From: Chrysomallon squamiferum
Lineage: Eukaryota > Mollusca > Gastropoda > Neomphalida > Peltospiridae
NCBI GenBank assembly: GCA_012295275.1
Contig: CM022670.1
Coordinates: 21,449,146 to 21,513,145, forward strand
Reading direction: 5' to 3'
Length of the DNA: 64,000 bases
Part shown: piece after piece, positions 1 through 12,900 of the stretch
Layout: each line of letters starts with the position of its first letter
Numbering within the stretch: the stretch's first letter is position 1
The notes under the pieces: model-generated
Told to the model about the DNA's origin: nothing
Database searches by the model: none
Seen by the model: only the letters and a program-made list of their open reading frames with translations
Made by a program: the position numbers and the translations under genes

Positions 1-247
1 GGTTACATGATCATTGTAGATTTCTGCATGATTGTTTAATTTTTTACAATTGATTAACATTAGCTGATAATAAAGTGTTTTAATACTATATCAGATTCAC
101 AAATCTGATATTTTCATACTTTATCATTATATCATCATTTCATACTGAAACAATATCTCTCATTATATTAAAAGGTAGTGTGCCTGAAATAATATATTAC
201 AAACATACATACATAATTATATACATGTTTTATTGTTATTATTTTAG

Positions 248-485
248 GTATGGCGGTGAAGCGGGTAAATTGACAAATAATACATTATACTCGGTTGGCA
301 ATGTTGCACAAACAGCTCGAAGTGTTGGTAAACTTGGAGTCAAAACTATTGCTAAAACTGCTGCCAAAGAAACTGGAAAAGCTGTACTTCAGGACTTAAC
401 ATCATCCAGCGAAAACACTCATCCAAAATCAGAGAAAGAGACAAAAGTGTATAATACTAATGAACAAAAGAAAAAACCAAAATAG
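248..485 (+). CDS. SPART: Spartin-like protein, last coding exon (C-terminus, partial)
   Basis: The exon follows a TTTTAG acceptor at 246-247. It carries one base finishing a split codon, then 78 codons and a TAG stop at 483-485. The peptide begins YGGEAGK and continues through a TARSVGKLGVKTIAKTAAKE stretch to a lysine-rich end, EQKKKPK. This resembles the end of the senescence (ERD7-type) domain and basic tail of spartin, which in animals acts at lipid droplets, endosomes and mitochondria and in cytokinesis. The catalogue of its other parts (MIT domain, most of the senescence domain) lies upstream of base 1. The product assignment rests on family resemblance of a short alanine/lysine-rich tail, so another senescence-domain protein is possible. 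The gene runs head-on towards the polyubiquitin gene. Confidence 0.72.
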
Positions 486-2230
486 AATTTACCGTAGAAT
501 TTTTATTTTTTTCACGTCCAGAACCTTTTTAAAAGCAAATATTACTAAACTAAGAGGATGCATTGCTGTATTTCTATTTTATGTTGGTGACTGTCATAAG
601 AGAAAATCAAAACAGTTACTTTACTGATGTACAGTAGTCCTTAATATCTTAGTAAATAAGGCATAAGAAAACAACTGGAACTGAAGTTTTGCTTGAATTC
701 TGTTGATATAGGTCAGCAGGGGAAGTAGCAAATGCATATTACCGATAGTTTACCTCATATCATCTCTTTAAATTATTTTATTTTGTCATTAAACTATGAT
801 TACCTCTTGTATTGTTGATTTAAATAGGAAATATAATGGTATTGTATATTGTCATCCAAACTTTTACTGGATGTTAAATTGCGGGCAATAATTGTATTGT
901 ATTGTTTATTTTGGTTTTTGGGGGGGGGTGTTTCACTTTAGTCTTTATCAAGTTTATGTACAATTTATAATTTGTGAAAAGAAAACTGCTTTGACTGCCA
1001 TTCTATGGGTTACTGTTCTCAACATCAAAAATTATTTTATATGCACTACATTTAGCAGTTTTTGACATGCCATAGACTAGAACTTGAAACAATTAAGGAA
1101 GAGATCATAACTGTATGAGCCGTTTAATCACTAAATTATAAGGTTTATAAAATGTTATTTATAAAACTAGACTGTATTTTTGTTGTTGCCAAGTTTTTTT
1201 TGCAAGTCACAAAAATGTGAACTTTCTGATACTTAAGACAGCAGTCAAAATGTAAACATAGCATTTAAGACACTGTATTATATATTTAATACTAAGAGGT
1301 AATTTGTTATTGCCTAAAACTTGTTTAGCTTATGTAAATGTTGCAAAGCAGTAACATTGCTAGTTATTTGACCTAAAACTGAATCAGTCATACTATACCA
1401 GCTGAAATCAATGTTTGCCGTGTATAGGTATTTAAATTTTTTTTTTTTTTTTTTTATCATGACTATGTATTTCTACTATCAAATTGGTTTTGGGTTGGTT
1501 TTTTTAAGAATGCAGTAAAATATGAAAATGATATATTGAATAGTTTCACTACTGGTGTGATGAACAAAATTATTTTGTCAGTTAGTGCCAAATTTGTTTT
1601 AAAAAAAGTGAAAAACTTCATAAATAAATTATTCAAATACATTTGATGTTTTGTTTTTGAAAATGTAGAAATTTTTCCATTTTATATTCATCCTAATTCT
1701 TTAAATTAACATATACATTTTAAGGACAATGATTTTAACCATTTTATTTTAGTGTTACACAGTATTAACAGCATAAGATCATTCAGATAATGTAACTTGC
1801 TGCTATTAAAAATCTTTTTTATCTGAAAACATTAAAAACAACAGTTTTCCCCAAGACTGTTCCATTTTACAATATCATTAATCTGTTACAATATGATTAC
1901 ATGACCAAGTTCAAGTTAACCATTCTATCTGGTTTTCATTTGTCTGCAGGTTTCCTTATTTAAACAAGCCAACTATTAATCTTCACTTTAACCACAACAC
2001 AAAGAAATTTAAAAAAAAAAAAAAAAAGATAAAAGGTGAAGACAAATAAAAAATACTTAATGTTCCAGATTTTAAACATCTATATATTATTATCTGTTAA
2101 CTAGTAACATTTTTAAAAAACTTGAAAGACAATCAATTTTATCAACATCTACCTTGGAAACCAAGTTGCTGTCGAAAGTTTATAATGTTAAAATAAATTT
2201 TATAATAAATATTTAAGAAAAAAAAAAAGA
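486..2230 (+). other. 3' UTR of spartin-like gene and short convergent intergenic space
   Basis: There is no coding exon that I can support here. The sequence is AT-rich, with poly-G (about 920-929) and poly-T (about 1438-1457) runs. A candidate polyadenylation signal AATAAA for the plus-strand gene is at 1623-1628; the true 3' end is not determined. The minus-strand polyubiquitin transcript probably ends near 2230-2250, where a minus-strand AATAAA is seen, so the two transcripts converge within about 600 bp. Confidence 0.5.
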
Positions 2231-2239
2231 CATGACAGT

Positions 2240-2260
2240 TAACAATTTTATTGAACCACT
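2240..2260 (-). terminator. Candidate polyadenylation signal of polyubiquitin gene
   Basis: The plus strand reads AATTTTATTG here, giving AATAAA on the minus strand about 170 bases after the polyubiquitin stop codon. The sequence just beyond is A-rich on the plus strand. This is the nearest good signal; the cleavage site itself is not visible. Confidence 0.5.
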
Positions 2261-2422
2261 GATATAATATAAAGCACCAAGCATTCATCACATTCTATTT
2301 GAGTGCCTAAAGAATAAACTGAAAATGTTTATTAGAAACAAAGTCAACTGCTGTTTTATCAGTTAGAAATTTTTACTGTAAAGTTCATCTGCATGAAAGT
2401 ACTTGACTGCCTTGCTGCATTC

Positions 2423-4604
<2,182 letters not shown>

Positions 4605-4712
4605 CTTTTTAGGCAAACGATTTTGCACTTCTGCTACTTTTCTTCCGCGTCTTTGTAACGAATAATGAAACGAGAACGTCCTGAGGTCTATATAAGAAAG
4701 AAAATGACGTCA
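4605..4712 (-). promoter_or_regulatory. Polyubiquitin core promoter and untranslated first exon
   Basis: Read on the minus strand, a palindromic CRE, TGACGTCA (4705-4712), is followed by a TATA-like CTTATATAGA (4688-4697). Some 30 bases downstream lies an inferred start site near 4660. The untranslated exon then runs to the donor at 4605. The CRE binds CREB/ATF-type bZIP factors in animals. No clear heat-shock element was seen in the adjacent 100 bases. The start site is inferred from TATA spacing only. Confidence 0.65.
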
Positions 4713-5045
4713 GTTTTTATATTTAGAAATTACGATGACTGGCTCATTACATCGTTAAGCTATTTAAATAAGAGGAAATTAAATGCGTAACAACTTAAAA
4801 ATAAATATATTATTATTTTATTTTTTTTTTCTCCTAAAACCTTTCCGAATACATTACGCCATTATAGTTAATCTTTAATCAATCTGGGGGAAAAAAAATA
4901 AAATAAAAAATAAACGTATCAGAAGAAGAAGAAGAAACAAAAGAAAAAATACATTTACATTTACAAATTATTTATTTACCTATAATTTTCTATATATATA
5001 TATTACGTATTCAATAATTTTGATTTCGGTTTCGACATAATTATT

Positions 5046-5048
<3 letters not shown>

Positions 5049-5121
<73 letters not shown>
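5049..5121. repeat. (CT)n microsatellite
   Basis: About 36 uninterrupted CT dinucleotides lie in the intergenic space upstream of both promoters. The plus-strand open frame across it, made of alternating Leu-Ser, is an artefact of the repeat. Confidence 0.97.
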
Positions 5122-5123
<2 letters not shown>

Positions 5124-5314
5124 CAGATTACATACATATATTTTATGTGCTTATTTTCTAAATAAAGTTGAGGTTTGGTTTGTGTTTGTGTTCTTTGTTT
5201 TGTGTGTGTGTGTGTTACTGAATATCTAATATTTATATATCTGCTTATTTTTTCGTAAGCAGAGAAAAGTTCAATATTTATTTCATTTCACTTAATTTAC
5301 TTTATTTATTTCTT

Positions 5315-5345
<31 letters not shown>

Positions 5346-5635
5346 TTATTATTATTATTATTATCTGTCGACGGTATGAAATCGTCGAGCAGTTTCTTAA
5401 TAAACTAAAAAAAAAAAAAAAAAAAAATGCAAATAGGTCCCATATCGAATTATACTTGAATTACTAAATAATATTAGAATGGATGTACATGTATCTGCAT
5501 TCAGTCCTAAATTACTCTCGCTTTTGTACCAGCAGGTGAGTCTTGGGCAGAATTTCTTTTCTGCGATTACTTATTTGCTACACATGCAGATACATATGTA
5601 TGTGCTGAATGAAATGACTGCTAATTAAAGAACTA

Positions 5636-5644
<9 letters not shown>

Positions 5645-5698
<54 letters not shown>
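5645..5698. repeat. (CA)n microsatellite
   Basis: About 27 uninterrupted CA dinucleotides, preceded by a short CGCG tract. Confidence 0.97.
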
Positions 5699-5700
<2 letters not shown>

Positions 5701-6464
5701 TTTGTCATTGCAAAATGTCTGCTTTTCTTGGGGGTTTTATGTGATTTCGGCATAGTCAGTAATATTAAATCTGATTGAATCGACATAATTATAATAAATT
5801 TTCATTAGCCATTGTCAAAAATAATAATAATAAATAAATAAATAAAAATTATGTATGCATACGAGTGTGTGTCGCTATGCTCTGGCTAATGGTAACATAA
5901 TCATACGTTCTGTTCAGACAAAGGGTACATAATTTCATGTAGATAAGTTCCTATATGTATTTTGTGTTAATAATAATAATAATTAATTCATTAATTAATT
6001 TATAAAGTAAAATTTAAATAAATAAATGCATTTTATAAAAAGAAAAAAGAATAACACTTTATATAAAACAAACGAAGATCACATAAAGAGAGATACAGCT
6101 TTAAACTAAAACAAAACAAAATGTCTCAGTACATTCCTATAATATGTACATTTGTATATACCATTATTCCGCATATCTTTCTTATAATTTGCTCTATTCA
6201 GATCGCTACTAATAGGCTGAAGTCAGTGGTTCCTTGAAGAAAGCTGGAAACAGCTAATGGTGTTGTCATTTGATATAACGACAAAAGGATCATTGACGGA
6301 TTAAATATAATGCAGTACAGATAAACAGAAATACAGTAACCACTGATAATAACAGATTCGACACTTTAAGTAAATGTTATTTCGAAATTTTGAAACTTAT
6401 TAAATAAAAAAGTCGTAAATAGATGAAATCTATATTATTATATTGGTAAACAGTCTTGTTATTT

Positions 6465-6497
<33 letters not shown>

Positions 6498-6878
6498 TTG
6501 CAGTATAAATTCCAAATTGCACGCGCAATATGTTGGTAAATACTTTTTAACATGAGCATTTCTTTCACAACGTTTTCTAACGCTTGGCTGAAGTACAATA
6601 CTTTTATTTTTAATTGTGTATTTATTTGTATTATTTTTTTAATTTTAATTTAAAATCTTTTTTTATGAAATATGTTAGATATTTGTTCTGAATACCCAAT
6701 TTCAATATTCTGTACAATATAAAATTATTCTGAGTATGAGTTTCTAGAATATATAGAAAAAGTTCCCCATATCCCCTTTTTCTTCTAAAACGTAACCCCA
6801 TCTCGTGTCCTGCCGTATGTAGCGTACATTTTACACCAATGAAATATTTCGTACCAAAGTAACCGGCTGTAAATGTAA

Positions 6879-6897
6879 CCAATCGCAGCTATCCACG
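6879..6897 (+). promoter_or_regulatory. ER stress response element (ERSE) of the calnexin gene
   Basis: The sequence is CCAAT (6879-6883), nine bases, then CCACG (6893-6897). This is an exact match to the ERSE consensus CCAAT-N9-CCACG. In animals NF-Y binds the CCAAT half and ATF6 (or XBP1) the CCACG half, giving induction by unfolded protein in the ER. It sits about 85 bases upstream of a strong GTAAGT donor (6981) that ends the inferred untranslated first exon of calnexin, a classical ERSE target, and it is in the right orientation for that gene. Confidence 0.88.
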
Positions 6898-6929
6898 TTT
6901 TGCCGTTTTGCTCATGTGTGGAATCTCCA

Positions 6930-6980
6930 TTGAGATAGAAGCGTGTGTGGTCAATTAATTTAGAAAATAGAAGTGAATAG
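6930..6980 (+). other. CANX: Inferred untranslated first exon of calnexin
   Basis: A consensus donor AATAG|GTAAGT is at 6980/6981, just downstream of the ERSE. The calnexin ATG exon begins one base before the start codon, directly after a TTGCAG acceptor at 9911-9916, so an upstream non-coding exon is required. The left boundary (transcription start) is a guess from ERSE spacing. Confidence 0.6.
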
Positions 6981-9916
6981 GTAAGTATATTTTGAAAAGC
7001 ATATGAGCGATATCTTTCATCATTAGTAAATTTGTATTCGGTTATTTAATCATACAATAGCGAAACGCAAAATGGCTATTTATTTTTATCATGAAATAAC
7101 GAAAAGATTTACCAAGCTTTGAAGCTGTCTTTACGGTAAGGGAGACAACTTACATTTGGTTTTAGTGCTGATATAATTGGCTGTAAATTATTTTCTCCCA
7201 TCTAACTTACTGTTCATTAAATAATATAAAATTATTTGATGGAATAATTTTGTTCATATTGTATAGTTTATTATTTAAAGCCAAATCACTATCTTGAGTT
7301 GCATATGTTTCATGTGATATCACTTCGTAAACGATTCAATAATTCATTGTTCAACGTATACTACATCAACATGATCAAGTATATGAAAACTTCAAAAATG
7401 ATATTGATAATAATATATTAAAACACTTAAAAAATTAAAATGATAGTACCTATTATTAGGTAGTTTCATAGCAAACTAAACAAATTACATTGTTAAATGT
7501 TCTTAATTTAGACAAAGATAAAAAAAAATCGTACAAAAAATACAATCAATAACAATTTGAATTGATAGTGGATTCCTCCTTGGATCAAAAGTTATTTTCA
7601 ATTTAGTTACAGAATTTTTTTAATTATTGTGGAAACTGACTATAAAAATAAATAAATAAAAACTTTTTAATATGTTCCTTGTATTCATCTTTTAATTTAA
7701 AATAAAACTTAATTAATTTCATATTTTGTTGTTACTCATTAAAACCTGATTTAGAGCCATCGTTTTTCAGTTTTTGTGTGAGTTTTTATAACTGAAAAAA
7801 AAAAAGTTTTGTTAATCCTTATAAATTTAATATTATCACTAATATATAATTAAACTGAAACTGAATTCATATTAAGTTAAAATCAAATTAAATAAAAATA
7901 AAATTATTTGTTTTATAAACAGAGGACATCACCTAATGAGAATTCCAAAATTGGTTGAATGATCTTGCTAACTGTGCTTAGCATTATTCTTAATAACTAT
8001 ACTGAAAATCATTATAAAAGAAAATAATTGAAAGATAGTTATGCTCCAACAGTTTCCTGTTCTGGGGTATTACTGAAATACTTATTTTTTTTATTAATTA
8101 CAACATCATCACAAAAATATATTTGATATTAGATTTTTACATAGATTGTTTTCTACTTTGTTCGTAACAGAATAGGTATATGTCCCATGTTAATGAATTC
8201 ATTTTTTTTTAGCATGGACAGGTTGAATTTAGATCTTTTGAACTGACTTTTAATACTCAATTTACTAAACAAATGTCAAATTCTAGATTTTGTCATGAAA
8301 AATAAATTATTTATCAATAAAAGTATTATAAATATCTTCATTTTTTTTGAAATAAGCATTGTTCAGTCAAGCCTCACAATTCAGCTGCATCATTGATTAT
8401 GAAAACATTATCTGAAACAGTAAATAAAACACTGTTATGAGGTTTCAACCTTAGCAGTAGCCTGGGGTATTTTCACCACTGATATCTTCTACACGATATC
8501 AGGATTCTAACCCTGGTAGTCTGCCTGTGCCACTTTTTTCCTGCCTGTCGAATTTTCATCTACATCTGAAACTTAATGTATATTATGTATGTACTTTCCT
8601 GGCACAAATTGCTATAACAACTAACAGTGTTTATTGCCTCTATGAGATCAGGTATATTTGTTGAAATAAGTTTATTTGTCATTTTCTTTGTAGACTTATT
8701 TAAAAAGTTGGTAATGCTCATTTTGATAATGGTAGTACCATGACAAGTATTTGATTATTATTTAAAAACAAAGCTGAAACACCACTAACAAAACCACTGA
8801 AAACAGAAACAATAGAAACAAGAAATATCTAAGTACTTCATGGATATGAGAGAAGAGCACAAATCTGTCAGTGCCACTGATAGTGACTAATCACAATGAC
8901 TTCAACTGATAAACTGACATCTAGCCTTTACATGTTCTAAAAAATAAATTTTTCTTCAATATATTTAATTAGTGTATGTGTGTGTAAATATATAATTTTG
9001 TAAATGCATGTCTTCCAATAATGTGCCTATGATAAAACTATTTTATGTATAAATAAACAATCTTAATTTTTAAATATTAGTCTTTCTTTGAAATTTATTT
9101 TGGTACTAATAGTTTTTACTGCAGGCTTTCATGTTTTATAACGTGATAGCCCCATTAAGTTACAGAACTGGTTACCCTATGCCATACGATTGAATTTTAA
9201 AAATAATTTAGTAACGATTTTGTATGTTTAATTGGCAATCATATTGGAACGGAAAAATATGGTACAGAGTTTAATTTGATACTTTTTTCTTGATACACTA
9301 TAGTACTAAAAATACATTACAAATAATGTGAAAAAAACATTAAATTACAGAACTGGATACCCTATGCCATACGATTGAATTTTAAAAATAATTTAGTAAA
9401 GATTTTGTATGCTTAATTGGCAATCATATTGGAACGGAAAAATATGGTACAGAGTTTAATTTGATACTTTTTTCTTGATACACTGTAGTACTAAAAATAC
9501 ATTACAAATAATGTGAAAAAAACATCTGTTTTTAAAGTATGAATATTTTATTGCATAATGTTTGCATATTATTAATATTTAATAATAACACAGGCAAATA
9601 ATTTTAAATATATCACAAACAGAACATATAACTTATAAGAAATATAGTCCAAAATTTAGGTTTTAGGTTCAATGTGGTCTACAGAATCCATCTTTACAAC
9701 CTTCTTTCTTTCGAAACTATTGATCAGACAGAAAAGACTTGAGTCGCTGGGAAGGGAATTGGCCTGGGATTCTGTATTAGCCCTAAGTTTTTATAGCATT
9801 ATCCAGGTCAGTTTTCTTTCTGTTGACACCAGATTTTTTGTTTGATCCATACATTGCAGATATAAAGATACAAAAATTATGAACAGATGTATATGAAGAT
9901 GTGTTTTACATTGCAG
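6981..9916 (+). other. Calnexin intron 1 (5' UTR intron)
   Basis: This is a 2.9-kb non-coding stretch between the inferred first exon and the ATG exon. It is AT-rich. The only structured item I see is a 185-bp tandem duplication at 9156-9525. Confidence 0.55.
9156..9525. repeat. Two-copy 185-bp tandem duplication
   Basis: The segment beginning TTACAGAACTGG at 9160 recurs at 9345 and is matched to its end at GTGAAAAAAACAT (9328-9340 against 9513-9525). Only a handful of substitutions separate the copies, for example GGTTACC/GGATACC and AACGATT/AAAGATT. The duplication is therefore fairly recent. It contains no gene. Confidence 0.93.
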
Positions 9917-9917
9917 A

Positions 9918-12900
9918 ATGCGGTTTTACAATTTACTGCTGTTATGTCTGGCAGGCCTGCTGCTCTTCGTAGGTTTGACACAGTGTGACACATCTGATGA
10001 TGATACAGAACTAGAGCCTGAAGATGAGGATGCACCTAAAGAAAAGGTGGTTAACAATATAATTATACATGGTTATGTAATTTTAATTTTTTTTTTTTTT
10101 TTGTTTGACAATGGCTGTCACTTTTTCTTGTTACAATAATATTCTATGTTATCAATTATCAGTGATCTGCCTTTTTTTTTTCCTTTTATATAAATGTACA
10201 ATAACTAAATATTTAAATAAATTTTTTTATTTGTTTATTTATTTTATATCCAAACAGCACATTTTAGAGGACAGAATCCCTCCACCTTTCTTCTCACAAC
10301 TGAATAAAGTTATTTTTTAAAACAGGACAACTGTTTTCAGAGTTTATTTTATTATTTCAGGCACATTATATAAAGCCAGAACCAAAAGGAAACACATTTT
10401 TCTATGAACCTTTTGACAATATTGATGAATCAAAGAAAAGGTAATTAATATTTCTTCCTTTTTTATTTTTTTTGTTTTTTAAATTGAATTATTTAACTTT
10501 AATTTATTATTATTATTTTAATTAACTAGTCTTTACATTTGTTAATTCATGTAAAACTCCTTACACGATGGTGATAAGTTACTGCAACATCATATTGTAA
10601 TTTCAGCTGTTACATTTAAGACGTAAAGAAGTTAATGAAAATGCAAATAATAGTCAATAGTGTTAACTGACCTGAAAGCAGAATGCTATTAGTATTACTT
10701 AAATCATTTTTAAGAATAAGTAGCATTTACGGGTCTTTGGATTGTGCTTTCAGTTTTTTAGTTTTACCTTTTTTTTCTCTCTGTTTATAGATGGGTTCAG
10801 TCACAGGCCAAAAAGGAGGGAGTGGATGAAACACTTGCTAAATATGAAGGTATAATAATAATGTTGAACTTTTGCTTTAGTTTAAATTAAAAATATCAAG
10901 TGTGTATAAAAACACTTTAAAAACAATTTATAATAATAATACCTTTGTTGAAAAAAAATTAAAAAAAAAGAATTCTGCCATTAATAAATATAAAACTGTA
11001 TTTGTAAATTTATATCAAACAAAGTCCAGCAAACAAACATAATTGTATAAAATACATTTTCAAAATAGCTGAATTAATTTAAGAATGAAGACTGACAACA
11101 TCATCAAGCTATTATTTTCCCACAGTGCAGATGTTAAGTTCTGATTATAAACCAACATATAGGAACGGTAATCCTTTAAAATAGTTAGTTCTGCATAATC
11201 TGTATGCAGTTCACATAAGTTACAAAATATAAGACAGAAAATATAACATTTTAGCACTGTCTTAACCTGTGTTACATGGCACCATAATTTCAATAGGTTA
11301 GATTCAGCATTTGCTTATAAATGTTCTAAAAAATGTGGATATTTTTTGTCCCCACACTTGTAATTTATGTTATAAATTTTAATGGTGATAAAATACATAA
11401 TTGTTTATTGCTAACAGGTCAGTGGGAGATAGAGGAAGCATCAGACTCTACATTAATTGGAGATATTTCACTAATTCTTAAGGTAAAACACATAGACCAC
11501 AAAAAAGAATTCTTACAAAGGCAGTAAATCAAAAAGTATTATAAGAACAAAAGGAATTCCCAAAAGCATGACATGATTGTCTGTTATTGGAAACAAAGAA
11601 AATAAAGAAATGAGCCATCTGCATGACATGTGCACCAAATTGTCAATTAGTTATGTATGTTCATCATTTATATGATTAAGAATACTCAGTGCTGACAGGA
11701 ATTCTCCTTTATTCAGAGTTGAAATGTTAAATCTAGTAAAATCCATGCAAACAAAATTGTGTTTTAATTTCAGAATTACTAAATAACCTTTGTTTAATAA
11801 AATAATAAAAAAAAAAAAACTATACAAATAAAACAGTTGTACACATTTCTGTGTGAGCAAGGGTTGAAAATGCAGAATTTTTTATATTTTTTATAATATA
11901 TACAATTAAAATTATAATATGTATTGATGTCTACTTAATTTTTTGTTTTTTAAATTCAGTCTTTGAAAAAGTATTATTACATAAGGCATCAACTTTAAAT
12001 TCAAATATTTTCATTATATATTTCAATTTATGCATACATCTGGTCAGAATACATATATTGTAACACATGCTCATTTTCATTTGTTTATCATATGACATTT
12101 CAGGTTAAAGTGCAGTAAATGTAGAGGTGTATTTTTCATTTCATAGTTAGTGTATTATAAATGGAATATTTAAGACCGATACCACTACAGAAATAGTTAA
12201 GAAATACATGTTCAAAACCTGTTAAAATAGATAAATCATAACTTATTTATTCATTTTGTTACATGTTCATAGACATTCTAATGGTTTATTCAATATCAGT
12301 TACATAGAAATATATATGGATCAAAAAAACTCTCACATAATAAAATTAATCAATTTAATGTCAAAAAACCATATAAATGATGTTATTTATTTTTTTTAGT
12401 TGTGTCAGTGCACCTATGTCTGTAAACATTCTGTCAAAATATATATATATAATACTTGGTTCAGTACTTTAATACTTTAGTACCTCTATAGTTGGTACAA
12501 CAACATAATACAGCATGAATATATATAAAATAATTTTTAATCCTGTTTTATACCAGTCTAAAAGAACAAATAATTCATAATTATGTCAATTTCAGTTGCT
12601 TTTTGCTTTTCTGAATCAGATTTTATTTTTTCTTGTTTGCTTTTTTTAACAGTTTATTATGTTGTTACATTCGTTTTTTTTGGTTTTTTGGTGTTTTTTT
12701 TTATCTCTCTACCTCTCATTTCAGTCAAAAGCCAAGCATCATGCCATTGCTGCCAAACTGGACAAAGTTTATGAATTCAGAGGAAAGCCGTTTATAGTTC
12801 AGTGAGTCAGTTTATAACATTACATTTTAATATTACTCCATGTTGCCTGGATACATATCTTCATGTTACATTTTTCTTTACAGCAATGTCATAATCAACA

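Larger units (their letters stand above)
4713..6870. other. Intergenic region between divergent polyubiquitin and calnexin genes
   Basis: No gene is seen. The stretch is built largely of simple repeats. They include a long (CT)n at 5049-5121, (TTC)n passing into (TTA)n at 5311-5364, poly-A at 5407-5427, (CA)n at 5645-5698 and (TAA)n near 6467-6497. The divergent promoters are separated by roughly 2.2 kb. Confidence 0.7.

Noticed and set aside
5044-5229. Leu-Ser repeat open frame
   Set aside because: Translation of the (CT)n microsatellite.
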